The notes below the pieces were generated by a model. That model was not told where the DNA came from. It made no database searches and was given only the letters and a program-made list of their open reading frames with translations. A program made the position numbers and the translations under genes. A stretch of DNA of 64,000 nucleotides from Streptomyces filipinensis (lineage in GTDB: Bacteria; Actinomycetota; Actinomycetes; Streptomycetales; Streptomycetaceae), in assembly GCF_014649495.1 (NCBI RefSeq), contig NZ_BMTD01000003.1:62001-126000 (forward strand), given 5' to 3'. This document shows, piece by piece, positions 30,840-39,043 of the stretch (position 1 is its first letter; each line of letters starts with the position of its first letter).

Positions 30840-32800
30840 GTGCGCAGCTCCAGTCTCGGGACCCCGGGCACGTCCAGCCCGAACACCTGGGCGTACAGGG
30901 AGATTTCGGCCTCCAGGGCGCGGATCATCGTATCGGCCCGCCGGAACCCGTGTCCTTCCCCCTCGAAGGTGATAAAAGCGTGCGGCAGGCCCCGGCCCGC
31001 GATCCGGGCGAGGAAGCGCTCGCACTGGGCGGGCGGGCAGATCACGTCGTCCAGTCCCTGGAGCAGCAGGAACGGCACGGTGAGCCGGTCGGCGTGCGCG
31101 GTCGGCGACCGCTCGGCGTACCGGGCCGGCACCTCGGCGAGCGGTCCGATCAGCGACTCCAGGTAGCGGGACTCGAAGTCGTGGGTCTCGCCGGGGCCCC
31201 AGGTGGCCAGGTCGAGGATCGGGTAGACGATGGTGCCGCAGGCGTAGACGTCGGTCGTGGTCAGGGAGGCGGCGGTGGTCCAGCCTCCGGCGCTGCCGCC
31301 GCGGATCGCGAGCCGGGCCGGGTCGGCGGTGCCCTCCTCGGCGAGGGCGCGGGCGACGGCCGCGCAGTCCTCCACGTCGACCACGCCCCACTGCTCGCGC
31401 AGCCGCTCGCGGTAGGCCCGGCCGTAGCCGGTGGAGCCGCCGTAGTTCACCTCGGCGACCCCGATGCCCCGGGAGGTGAAGTAGGCGACGGCCAGGTCCA
31501 GCACGAGCGGCGCCCGGCCGGTCGGGCCGCCGTGCGCCCAGATGACGTACGGGGGCGCTTCGCCGTCGGGCGCGGTCCGTTCGGGGTGGTGCGGCGGGTA
31601 GACGTGGGCGTGCACCTCGCGGCCGTCCGGTCCGGTGAAGGTGCGGATGCGCGGCTCGGGGTAGTAGGCGGGGTCGACGGCGTCCCGGTGCCGGGCGCCG
31701 ATGGCACGGGCCCGGCCGGTGGCGATGTCCAGCTCGACCACTTCGTACCCGGTGCGCGGGCTGGCGCCCACGGCGACGACCCGCCCGCCGTGGACGGCGA
31801 GGGTGGCGCCGAACTCGGTCCACGGTCCGGCGGCGTCGACGATCTCGCTGGTTTCTGTATCCAATATCCCGAGTACGGTCGACCCTCGACCGTGGACGAC
31901 CGCGACCAGGCCGTTGTCCAGCGGCGCGAACCAGCGCAGGCCCGGCTTCCACAGCGGTCCGGCGAACTCCTCCTCGCGCTCGCACAGCGGGGTGCCGTCC
32001 CGGTACAGGTTCCACCAGCCGCTGCGGTCGCTCGCATACAGAAGACGGTTGTCCGTGGACCATTCGGCCTGCGCGATCGCTTCCTCGGGCCCGCCGGCGA
32101 CCGTGTGGACGGTATGCAGGGTGCCCTCGGCAGCGATCTCGCCGACGAGCAGTTCCGTGCCGTCCCACGGCATGCGCGGATGGTCCCAGCCGAGCCAGGC
32201 CGCCCGGCGGCCGTCGGGGGAGACACGGGGGCCGGTGACGAACCGGTGGCGGCCGTCGGTCAGTTCCCGCACGGCGGAGCGGTCCTCGGCGGCGGAGCCG
32301 TCCAGCGGTACGGCCGCCAGGACCCGCCGTACGTCCGAGGGGCCGTCCCCGGTGAACTCCTCCAGCACGCACCACACCTCGCCGCGCGCGAGGTCCAGGT
32401 GGGGGTCGGCCCAGCGCAGTCCGGCGCCGACCGGGGAGAGCGGGGTCAGCGGGCGCGGCTCGCCGCCGGGCTCGTACCGGTACAGCCGCTGGTCGGCGAA
32501 GTGCGTGAACACGAGGAGTGCTCCGCCGTCGCGCACCGCCCCGGTCCAGGGCCGGCCGCCGTACTCCATGACCCGGTTGCGCACGTTCCACGGTGCGGGC
32601 AGCACGGCCTGCTCCGTGCCCTCGGCCGTGCGCCGCACCAGCGCCCGGCGGCCGCCCTCCGCCGGCCGGGGCTCGGTCCACCACACCTCGTCCCCGACGA
32701 AGCCCACCCACTCCGGCTGTCCGTCGTGCGCGGCGGCCAGCGCCGCGTCGACCGGCGACGGCCATGATCCGTACGGCGACGTCCGCACCGCGTCCCCCAT
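30836..32800 (-). CDS. S9 family peptidase (prolyl oligopeptidase/acylaminoacyl-peptidase type)
   Basis: A 654-residue intracellular peptidase without a signal peptide. The first 390 residues are beta-propeller repeats (TGPRVSPDGRRAAWLGWDH, AQAEWSTDNRLLYASDRSG). The C-terminal alpha/beta-hydrolase domain has YVIWAHGGPTG, the nucleophile RGGSAGGWTTAA, the acid in LLQGLDDVICPP and the His in EGEGHGFRR. It would cleave short peptides. It starts 3 bp after the M20 peptidase stop and overlaps the LD-carboxypeptidase by 4 bp. Confidence 0.88.
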   Translation of the reverse strand: MGDAVRTSPYGSWPSPVDAALAAAHDGQPEWVGFVGDEVWWTEPRPAEGGRRALVRRTAEGTEQAVLPAPWNVRNRVMEYGGRPWTGAVRDGGALLVFTHFADQRLYRYEPGGEPRPLTPLSPVGAGLRWADPHLDLARGEVWCVLEEFTGDGPSDVRRVLAAVPLDGSAAEDRSAVRELTDGRHRFVTGPRVSPDGRRAAWLGWDHPRMPWDGTELLVGEIAAEGTLHTVHTVAGGPEEAIAQAEWSTDNRLLYASDRSGWWNLYRDGTPLCEREEEFAGPLWKPGLRWFAPLDNGLVAVVHGRGSTVLGILDTETSEIVDAAGPWTEFGATLAVHGGRVVAVGASPRTGYEVVELDIATGRARAIGARHRDAVDPAYYPEPRIRTFTGPDGREVHAHVYPPHHPERTAPDGEAPPYVIWAHGGPTGRAPLVLDLAVAYFTSRGIGVAEVNYGGSTGYGRAYRERLREQWGVVDVEDCAAVARALAEEGTADPARLAIRGGSAGGWTTAASLTTTDVYACGTIVYPILDLATWGPGETHDFESRYLESLIGPLAEVPARYAERSPTAHADRLTVPFLLLQGLDDVICPPAQCERFLARIAGRGLPHAFITFEGEGHGFRRADTMIRALEAEISLYAQVFGLDVPGVPRLELRT

Positions 32801-32803
32801 CCC

Positions 32804-34120
32804 CTAGACCGTCCGCAGGAAGCGGTCGAGCACCCGGACGCCGAAGTGCAGCGCCTCGACGGGCACACGCTCGTCCACACCGTGGAACAGCGCCTGGTAG
32901 TCGAGGCCTTCAGGCAGCTTCAGCGGGGCGAAACCATAGCCGGTGATGCCGAGCCGGGAGAACTGCTTGGCGTCCGTGCCGCCCGACATGCAGTACGGCA
33001 CCACATGGCCGTCGGGCGCGAAGTGGGCGACGGCGGCCCGCATCCGCGCGAACGTCGGCGAGTCCACCGGTGCCTGCAGGGCCACCTCACGGTGAGCGAA
33101 CTCCCAGCTCACGTCGGGGCCGGTCAATCGGTCGAGGGTGGCGGTGAACTCCTCCTCGGCGCCCGCCAGATAGCGGCCGTCCACATAGGCCACCGCCTCG
33201 CCGGGAATCACGTTCAGCTTGTAACCGGCGTCCAGCATGGTCGGGTTGGCGCTGTTGCGGACGGTCGCCTCCACCAGCTCGGCCGCCGGGCCGAGCTTCT
33301 CCAGCAGCCGGTCCACGTCCGTGAAGTCGGGCTCGACGCCGTACAGGGCGGCGAGTTGGGCGAGCGCGGCCCGGACGGTCGGGGTCAGCCGCGGCGGCCA
33401 CTCGTACGCGCCGATCCGGGTGACGGCGGCGGCGAGCCGGGTCACCGCGTTCTCCCTGTTCACCTTCGAGCCGTGCCCGGCCCGGCCGCGCGCGGTGAGC
33501 TTCAGCCAGGCGGTGCCCCGCTCCCCCGCCGCGATCGGATAGATCTGCCGGCCGGCACCGTCGTGGAAGGTGAACGCTCCCGACTCGCCGATGCCCTCGG
33601 TGCAGCCCTCGAACAGCTCGGGATGCTCGTCGGCGAGGAAGCCGGAGCCGTCCTCGGCGCTGGCCTCCTCGTCGGCGGTGAACGCGATGACGAGGTCCCG
33701 GCGCGGCCGTACGCCCGCGCGGGCCCAGCCGCGGACGACCGCGAGGATCATCGCGTCCATGTTCTTCATGTCGACGGCGCCCCGCCCCCACACCACCCCG
33801 TCGCGGATCTCGCCGGAGAACGGGTCGACGCTCCAGTCGGCGGCCTCGGCGGGCACCACGTCGAGATGACCGTGGACCAGCAGCGCGTCGGCCGACGGGT
33901 CGGTGCCCTCGATGCGGGCGACGACGTTGGTACGGCCCGGTGTGCGCTCCAGCAGCAGTGGCTCCACGCCCGCACCGGCAAGCCGCTCGGCCGCGTACTC
34001 GGCGGCGGGCCGCTCCCGGCAGTCCCCGCCGCCGCGGTTGGTGGTGTCGATGCGGATCAGGCCGGAGGTGAACTCCACGACCTCGGCCAGGGCCAGCTCA
34101 TCGGCCTGCTGGTCAGCCAT
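32804..34120 (-). CDS. M20 family metallopeptidase (ArgE/DapE/carboxypeptidase-like)
   Basis: A 438-residue zinc peptidase/deacylase. Metal and catalytic motifs: LLVHGHLDVVPAE, WGRGAVDMKNMDAM, FTADEEASAEDG, and a late His in ALFHGVDERVP. The lid domain begins RGRAGHGSKVNRENAV. It removes N-acyl or C-terminal residues from small substrates; the exact one is unknown. ATG 34120 overlaps the D-aminopeptidase stop by 8 bp and has GGAG 4 bp ahead. Confidence 0.88.
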   Translation of the reverse strand: MADQQADELALAEVVEFTSGLIRIDTTNRGGGDCRERPAAEYAAERLAGAGVEPLLLERTPGRTNVVARIEGTDPSADALLVHGHLDVVPAEAADWSVDPFSGEIRDGVVWGRGAVDMKNMDAMILAVVRGWARAGVRPRRDLVIAFTADEEASAEDGSGFLADEHPELFEGCTEGIGESGAFTFHDGAGRQIYPIAAGERGTAWLKLTARGRAGHGSKVNRENAVTRLAAAVTRIGAYEWPPRLTPTVRAALAQLAALYGVEPDFTDVDRLLEKLGPAAELVEATVRNSANPTMLDAGYKLNVIPGEAVAYVDGRYLAGAEEEFTATLDRLTGPDVSWEFAHREVALQAPVDSPTFARMRAAVAHFAPDGHVVPYCMSGGTDAKQFSRLGITGYGFAPLKLPEGLDYQALFHGVDERVPVEALHFGVRVLDRFLRTV

Positions 34121-34946
34121 ACTGCTCCTCCACGGCGGCGGAGACGATCGTGGTGACCGCCTTGAACGTCCTGATCCCCTCGTACATGGTGGCGCTGGTG
34201 TACGCCACCTTCCGCTCCCCGATCCGGGTGACCCCGGGCACGACGGTCGCGGCCTGCGCCAGATGCTCCGCGTCGAACTCCACGGCGACGGTGAAGGGCC
34301 CGGCCTCCACGGGCGCGTGCCGCACCGCCAGCCGTGCGGCCTCCTTGGCGGCGGCGCGGATGTCGGCGGCGGTACGCGCGGGGGTCCGGCACACCGCCGC
34401 GTACCGCGACACATGGTCCTTGACGGCGACCTTCAGGGCTTCCGGCGCGTAGCCGAGCGCGTCCTCGCAGGCCACGTCGTCGCCGGTGACGAGGACGACG
34501 GGGACGCCGTACTCCGCGACGACGTGCGCGTTGAGCAGGCCCTCGCTGGCGCGGACGTCGTTCAGCCACACCCCGGTGATCTGGTTGGCGAGGTAGGTGT
34601 GGGCGAGCACGCCCTCCATGCCGGCGCCCGCGTGGTAGCCGACCAGCGCGATGCCGTCCACGTCGCCGTGCTGCACGCCCTCCACCATGGACAGCGCCTT
34701 GTGGCGTCCGGTGAGCATCTCGACCCGCTCGTCCAGCCGCTCCAGCAGCAGATTGCGCATGGTCCAGTGGGCCTCGTTGACGACCACCTGATCGGCGCCG
34801 CCGTCGAAGAATCCCTGCGCGGCGGCGTTCACGTCCGAGGTGAACATCGACCGGCACCGCTCCCACTGCGGCGTCCCCGGCAGCACGTCGGCCGGCCAGG
34901 TGACGCCCGTGGCCCCCTCCATGTCGGCACTGATGAGGATCTTCAT
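34113..34946 (-). CDS. M55 family D-aminopeptidase (DppA-like)
   Basis: A 277-residue zinc aminopeptidase of family M55. The metal-binding start is KILISADMEGATGV; HGDVDGIALVGYHAGAGMEG and AHTYLANQ hold the other ligands. The founding member, B. subtilis DppA, cleaves D-Ala-D-Ala and related D-peptides. It leads the operon D-aminopeptidase, M20, S9, LD-carboxypeptidase, a set suited to breaking down murein-derived or other D-residue peptides inside the cell. A strong palindrome separates it from the desulfurase gene upstream. Confidence 0.88.
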   Translation of the reverse strand: MKILISADMEGATGVTWPADVLPGTPQWERCRSMFTSDVNAAAQGFFDGGADQVVVNEAHWTMRNLLLERLDERVEMLTGRHKALSMVEGVQHGDVDGIALVGYHAGAGMEGVLAHTYLANQITGVWLNDVRASEGLLNAHVVAEYGVPVVLVTGDDVACEDALGYAPEALKVAVKDHVSRYAAVCRTPARTAADIRAAAKEAARLAVRHAPVEAGPFTVAVEFDAEHLAQAATVVPGVTRIGERKVAYTSATMYEGIRTFKAVTTIVSAAVEEQYG

Positions 34947-34995
34947 GGTGCTTCACGTTACGCGTCGGCGCGGGAACTTCCTACGAGGCGGACAC

Positions 34996-35045
34996 GAGGT
35001 CGGGCCCTCGCCGGCCCCGGCCGGGGCCGGCGAGGGCCCGACCTC
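34996..35045. terminator. 50-bp perfect palindrome at the end of the encapsulin operon
   Basis: GAGGTCGGGCCCTCGCCGGC and the next five bases (34996-35020) are followed with no spacer by the exact reverse complement (35021-35045). The outer edge covers two bases of the cysteine desulfurase stop codon. In RNA this folds into an extremely stable stem. There is no T-run; a U-less terminator between two minus-strand operons is the likely role. Confidence 0.75.
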
Positions 35046-36438
35046 AGCCGGCCTGCAGCTCCAGCAGCGACGCCACCAGCCGGTCCACCTCCTCCCTCGT
35101 GTTGTACAGCGCCAGCGACGCGCGGGCCGCCGATTCGAGGCCGTAGTGGGCCAGGGCCGGCTGGGCGCAGTGGTGGCCGGCCCGGACGGCGATGCCGTCA
35201 CGGTCCAGCCGGTCGGCGATCTCGGTCGCGCTGTGGCCGGGCAGGGTGAAGGTCAGCACGCCGATCCGCCCGGCGGCCGGACCCAGCAGCTCCAGGCCCG
35301 GAACCGTGGCCAGGGCCTCCTGGGCGTAGGCGGTCAGCCGTGTCTCGTAGTCCGCCACCGCGTTGCGGTCGAAGGCCGTCAGCCAGTCGAGGGCGGACGT
35401 CAGCCCGGTCACGCCGGCGATATGGCCGGTGCCGGCTTCGAAGCGGTGGGGGACCGGGGCGTACGTGGTCCGGCCGAAGCTGACCGACTCGATCATGTTG
35501 CCGCCCGACTGCCACGGCGCCATGGTCTGCAGGATCTCCGGCTTCGCGTACAGGGCGCCGATGCCCGTGGGGCCGTAGATCTTGTGGCCGGAGAAGGTGT
35601 AGAAGTCGGCGTCCAGGTCGGTGACGTCGACGGGGAAGTGCGCCACCGCCTGTGCCCCGTCCACGAGGACCAAGGCCCGGTAGCGGTGCGCCAGCGCGAT
35701 CATCTCCCGCACGGGCGGCACGGTGCCGAGGACGTTCGAGGCGTGGCTGATGACCACGAGCCGGGTGCGCATGGACAGCAGGTCGGCGTACGCGTCCTGG
35801 TCGATGCCGCCGTCCGGCCGCAGGGGTACGGGCACGACGCGCGCCCGGGTCTCCTGGGCGACCCGTTGCCAGGGGACGATGTTCGCGTGGTGTTCGAGCA
35901 CCGGCACCAGGATGTCGTCCCCGGGGCCGAGTCCCGCGCGCCCCCAGCTCTGTGCGACCAGGTTGATCGCCTCGGTCGTGCCCCGGACGAAGACGATGCT
36001 CTCGGGCGAGGGCGCGCCCAGGAACCGTGCGACCGCGGCCCGGCCCGCCTCGTACATCTCCGTCGCCTCACGCGCCATGGTGTGCGCGCCCCGGTGGATG
36101 TTGGAGTTGGCGGAGGCGTAGAACGCCGCCAGCGTCTCGATCACCTGCCGGGGCTTCTGCGTGGTGGCGCCGTTGTCCAGCCAGATCAGCGGGTGTCCGT
36201 TGACCGTCCGGTGCAGGACCGGTACGTCCCGGCGGGCCAGTTCGGGCGTGAAGCCCTGGGCGGCACCGGGCGGCTGGGCAACGGTGGGAGCCATGGCCTG
36301 GCCGGGGGGTGCGGGAGGCCCGGGAAGCCCGGTCGGGCTCACGACGGCCGGGCCCGGAGCGGTCGGAGCCGGAGCGGTCGGACCTGGAGAGGGCGGCGCC
36401 GTCAGGGCGGTGGTACCGGCGAGGTCAGGAGTAGTCAT
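35044..36438 (-). CDS. Encapsulin-cargo cysteine desulfurase (SufS-like) with disordered N-terminal targeting region
   Basis: A 464-residue PLP enzyme. Residues 1-62 are Pro/Ala/Thr-rich and disordered (LTAPPSPGPTAPAPTAPGPA), the kind of extension that directs cargo into family 2 encapsulins. From residue 63 it follows group II cysteine desulfurases: IWLDNGATTQKPRQVIETLA, HRGAHTMA, the PLP lysine in FSGHKIYGPTG (Lys286) and the catalytic Cys424 in RAGHHCAQP. It releases sulfur from cysteine as an enzyme persulfide. Its start overlaps the shell gene stop by 14 bp, so the two are co-translated. Confidence 0.9.
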   Translation of the reverse strand: MTTPDLAGTTALTAPPSPGPTAPAPTAPGPAVVSPTGLPGPPAPPGQAMAPTVAQPPGAAQGFTPELARRDVPVLHRTVNGHPLIWLDNGATTQKPRQVIETLAAFYASANSNIHRGAHTMAREATEMYEAGRAAVARFLGAPSPESIVFVRGTTEAINLVAQSWGRAGLGPGDDILVPVLEHHANIVPWQRVAQETRARVVPVPLRPDGGIDQDAYADLLSMRTRLVVISHASNVLGTVPPVREMIALAHRYRALVLVDGAQAVAHFPVDVTDLDADFYTFSGHKIYGPTGIGALYAKPEILQTMAPWQSGGNMIESVSFGRTTYAPVPHRFEAGTGHIAGVTGLTSALDWLTAFDRNAVADYETRLTAYAQEALATVPGLELLGPAAGRIGVLTFTLPGHSATEIADRLDRDGIAVRAGHHCAQPALAHYGLESAARASLALYNTREEVDRLVASLLELQAG

Positions 36439-37804
36439 GGTACTTGGACACCTCGACGTTCTGGAGCACCGCGAGCGCGTCCTCCACCAGTACCGCCGCG
36501 TTGAAGTACGCCGTCATCAGGTACGACGTGATGCCCTTCTGGTCCACGCCCATGTTCTTCATCGCCAGGCCCGGCTCGACCTCGTCGGCCACGTTCGACG
36601 GCCGCAGGCCCACCACGCCCTGTTCCGCCTCGCCCAGCCGCATCAGCAGGATCTCGGTCGTCCCCACGCCCGCGCCGCCGGTGAACCGCACCTTGTCCGA
36701 CGGCAGCAGCGGCACCCCGCGCCAGGTGAGCAGCGGGCTGCCGAAGTGCCTCTCGATCACCGGGGGCACGCCCCGGCGCGTACATTCACGGCCGAACGCC
36801 GCGATCGCCTTCGGGTGGGCGAGGAAGTACGCGGGCTGCTTCCACACCCGCGTCAGCAGCTCGTCCAGGTCGTCGGGGGTCGGCGCGCCGGTGCGTGTCT
36901 GTACGCGCTGCCCGGGAGCGACGTTGTTGAAGAGCCCGGACTCCGGGTGGTACAGCATCAGGGCCTCCTGCCGCTCGCGCAGGGCGTGCACGGTGAGGTT
37001 GGCCTGGGCCCGCGTCTGGTCGATCGGTCCGTTGTAGAGGTCGGAGACTCGTGTGTGCACCCGCAGCACGGTCTGCGCGAGCGTCATGTGGTACTCGCGG
37101 GGCGCGTCCTCGTAGTCGACGTACGTCCCCGGCAGGTCCGGCTCACCGTCGTGTCCCGCGGTGAGGTCGACGGGGACCTCGGCACCGGCCATGACGTGGG
37201 CGCCGGCGACGTACGCGTCCACCGCGCCGCGCAGGGTCTCGTCCCGCTCGCCGAGCCGGGCGAGCTCCGCCCGCTCCAGGCAGAGGGCGACGCCGGCGGT
37301 CAGCGCCTGCACCCGGTACGGCATGGCCTCGGCGCGGGTCCACGCGCCGAGGTCGAAGAACTGGCCGTCGCCGATGACGTCGAGGAGCGCGTCGGCGCCG
37401 TACTGACCGGTCGCGCGCTTCTCCGCGCGCCCGTGCACGATCACCCATAACCGGCCCGCCGTGGCGCCTTCCTGGGCCAGCACCTCTCCGGGCTCGAAGG
37501 AGACCTGGGTGAACGCGCCGGCCAGCTCCTCCAGCAGCGCGTCGTCCGCCTCGCGCAGGTACGGCAGTTCGCGCAGGTCGCCGGCGATGACGCGCGGCGT
37601 GGTGTCGTCGGTCGTGCTGATGCGGTCGTCGCCCAGGACGTACGTACGGCGCCGGTTGACCCGGTAGACGCCGGACTCGACGTCCACCCAGGGCAGCGCG
37701 CGCAGCAGATAGCGCGGCGTGATGCCGCGCATCTGCGGTGTCGTCTTGGTCGTGTTGGCGAGTTGCCGTGCGGCGTCCGGGCCGAGACTCAACCGCTCGC
37801 TCAT
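36425..37804 (-). CDS. Family 2 encapsulin shell protein with inserted cyclic-nucleotide-binding-like domain
   Basis: A 459-residue encapsulin-type shell protein. Residues 1-65 and about 205-459 form the HK97-like shell fold, similar to SrpI-type proteins: LAQTVLRVHTRVSDLYNGPI, NLTVHALRERQEALMLYHPE, KPAYFLAHPKAIAAFGRECT, and the conserved end GITSYLMTAYFNAAVLVEDA. Residues about 70-200 are an inserted cNMP-binding-type domain (VSFEPGEVLAQEGATAGRLW), the hallmark of subfamily 2B. The phosphate-binding cassette region reads GDGQFFDLGAWTRAEA and does not look canonical. Its partner is a cysteine desulfurase. ATG 37804 has GAGGAG 6 bp upstream. Confidence 0.88.
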   Translation of the reverse strand: MSERLSLGPDAARQLANTTKTTPQMRGITPRYLLRALPWVDVESGVYRVNRRRTYVLGDDRISTTDDTTPRVIAGDLRELPYLREADDALLEELAGAFTQVSFEPGEVLAQEGATAGRLWVIVHGRAEKRATGQYGADALLDVIGDGQFFDLGAWTRAEAMPYRVQALTAGVALCLERAELARLGERDETLRGAVDAYVAGAHVMAGAEVPVDLTAGHDGEPDLPGTYVDYEDAPREYHMTLAQTVLRVHTRVSDLYNGPIDQTRAQANLTVHALRERQEALMLYHPESGLFNNVAPGQRVQTRTGAPTPDDLDELLTRVWKQPAYFLAHPKAIAAFGRECTRRGVPPVIERHFGSPLLTWRGVPLLPSDKVRFTGGAGVGTTEILLMRLGEAEQGVVGLRPSNVADEVEPGLAMKNMGVDQKGITSYLMTAYFNAAVLVEDALAVLQNVEVSKYHDYS

Positions 37805-37893
37805 GAAGAACTCCTCGCTGGTAGGGCCTTGAACGAGGAGGGATCATCTGCCCGTCGGACGGTTCCTCACAAGAGAGCATTTATCTGGCGATG

Positions 37894-37909
37894 GCAGGAA
37901 TCGTCCTGC
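37894..37909. promoter_or_regulatory. Palindrome GCAGGA-ATCG-TCCTGC, candidate operator of the encapsulin operon
   Basis: A perfect 6-4-6 inverted repeat about 90 bp before the encapsulin start. On the minus strand it covers the region where a -35 would lie relative to GATAAA (spacer 18 bp from GCAGGA). A related site occurs 88 bp further upstream. Confidence 0.45.
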
Positions 37910-37980
37910 GCGGACGACTCCAGCGGTCGCACCCACGTCCGGGCGACCCTGGTCACCGCAGGTCGCGACCGGCTGGAGGC

Positions 37981-37997
37981 GACAGAATCGTTCTATC
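37981..37997. promoter_or_regulatory. Second, imperfect palindrome GACAGAATCGTTCTATC
   Basis: A 17-bp inverted repeat (GA.AGAA / TTCT.TC paired) sharing the core AATCGT and the CAG/CT flanks with the site at 37894. Two related palindromes upstream of one operon suggest a single regulator, but no family can be assigned. Confidence 0.35.
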
Positions 37998-38130
37998 GGA
38001 GCCAGGGGCCACCGCACCCCGAATCGTCCATGGTGGACCGAATTTCACCTCATATGAATGCTTTGTGAATCCCAAAGAGATGATTATCGATGTCACCTGA
38101 CAGGGTCCGTGCCCTGGCTGAAAAGGAAGC

Positions 38131-38162
38131 GGGGTGCGCGGGACAGCGGCCCCACGCACCCC
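38131..38162 (-). terminator. Rho-independent terminator of the methyltransferase gene
   Basis: GGGGTGCG (38131-38138) pairs with CGCACCCC (38155-38162), 16-nt loop. Read on the minus strand, the stem is followed by GCTTCCTTTT, a fair U-tract, 20 bp after the methyltransferase stop. Confidence 0.65.
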
Positions 38163-38181
38163 GGTGACCCCTCGGGCGGGG

Positions 38182-38901
38182 TCATGCACCGGCGAGGACG
38201 AACCAGCGGGCCGGCAGGTCGATACGGGTGCCGTCGGACAGGTACTCGGTCTGCGGCAGGGCTGTGTCGCCCTCGGCGAGGACCTTCAGTCCGGCCGCGC
38301 CGAGCAGCCGCGGGATCTCCGCGTCGTCGGCGTCGGCGGGCTTGAGCCCGTGGTGGAAGACGCGCTGCAGCTTGGGTCCCGGACCGCCCGGCTCGGACGT
38401 GGCGCGCTTGAGGACGTCGCGGGAGCCGGAGGTGAGTTCCGCGACGAACGCGCGGCCCTCGGTGCCGATGATCTCGGCGACGGCGGCGGCGACCGCGGGG
38501 CGCGCCTCGGGCTCGCTCTGGTGGATGACGGCCCGCATGAAGACGTTGGCGTCGCCGAGCCGCTCGTGCAGGGCGCGTACGGCGTCGCCGTCGGTGAGGT
38601 CGAGCTGCTGGAACTCCACGGCGCCGTCCTGGGTGGCGCGGCGGGCGTGCTCGACGGCGGCGTGGGAGAGGTCGACGCCGACGGCCCGTGCGAACCGGGT
38701 GGCGAGGTAGCGGGTCTGGGTGCCATTGCCGCAGCCGAGGTCGACGATGGTGCGCGCCGGGTCCGCGTGGGGCAGCAGCAGGGCGCTGTACGGTTCGGCG
38801 CAGAGGGCGGGGTCGCAGTCCCAGATCGCCTCGCCCGCGTCGTCGGAGGTCTCGCTCCAGTAACTCTCCCAGTTGCTGCGGTACTTGTCCGAGACGTTCA
38901 T
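38182..38901 (-). CDS. SAM-dependent class I methyltransferase
   Basis: A 239-residue methyltransferase. SAM motif I is TIVDLGCGNGTQTRYLATRF (about residues 51-70), followed by AVGVDLSHAAVEHARR and FQQLDLTDGDAVRAL. Motif IV is less clear (ANVFMRAVIHQ). The N-terminus (YRSNWESYWSETSDDAGEAI) resembles small-molecule methyltransferases. The acceptor is unknown. GGGGAG stands 6 bp before the ATG. It is monocistronic, with its own terminator downstream. Confidence 0.82.
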   Translation of the reverse strand: MNVSDKYRSNWESYWSETSDDAGEAIWDCDPALCAEPYSALLLPHADPARTIVDLGCGNGTQTRYLATRFARAVGVDLSHAAVEHARRATQDGAVEFQQLDLTDGDAVRALHERLGDANVFMRAVIHQSEPEARPAVAAAVAEIIGTEGRAFVAELTSGSRDVLKRATSEPGGPGPKLQRVFHHGLKPADADDAEIPRLLGAAGLKVLAEGDTALPQTEYLSDGTRIDLPARWFVLAGA

Positions 38902-39043
38902 CGCGATCTCCCCACGGTTCGGTTCCGTGATCGGGATATCGCGCGGGACCGGGGTGGGGCAAGGGGCGGGGGGCCACCTTCACCGGAAGTGCGGACGCCG
39001 GACACCTCGGGGCGCGTGACGGCAGGCCGCACGCCCCCTCTCG

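Larger units (their letters stand above)
37805..38181. other. Intergenic region upstream of the encapsulin gene
   Basis: This 377-bp region has no credible gene. From the encapsulin side it contains an AT-rich GATAAA-like -10 (minus strand, near 37880-37885), a perfect palindrome at 37894-37909, a related imperfect one at 37981-37997, an unusually AT-rich stretch (about 38036-38100) with a small inverted repeat TGTCA-CC-TGACA (38091-38102), and the terminator of the methyltransferase (38131-38162). Confidence 0.6.

Noticed and set aside
37763..38068. Short plus-strand open frames in the encapsulin upstream region
   Set aside because: They lack ribosome binding sites and cross the palindromes and the start of the encapsulin gene on the other strand.
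38036..38100. AT-rich stretch upstream of the encapsulin region as acquired DNA
   Set aside because: Only about 65 bp are AT-rich and there is no gene, repeat or integration mark. A promoter or spacer explains it as well.
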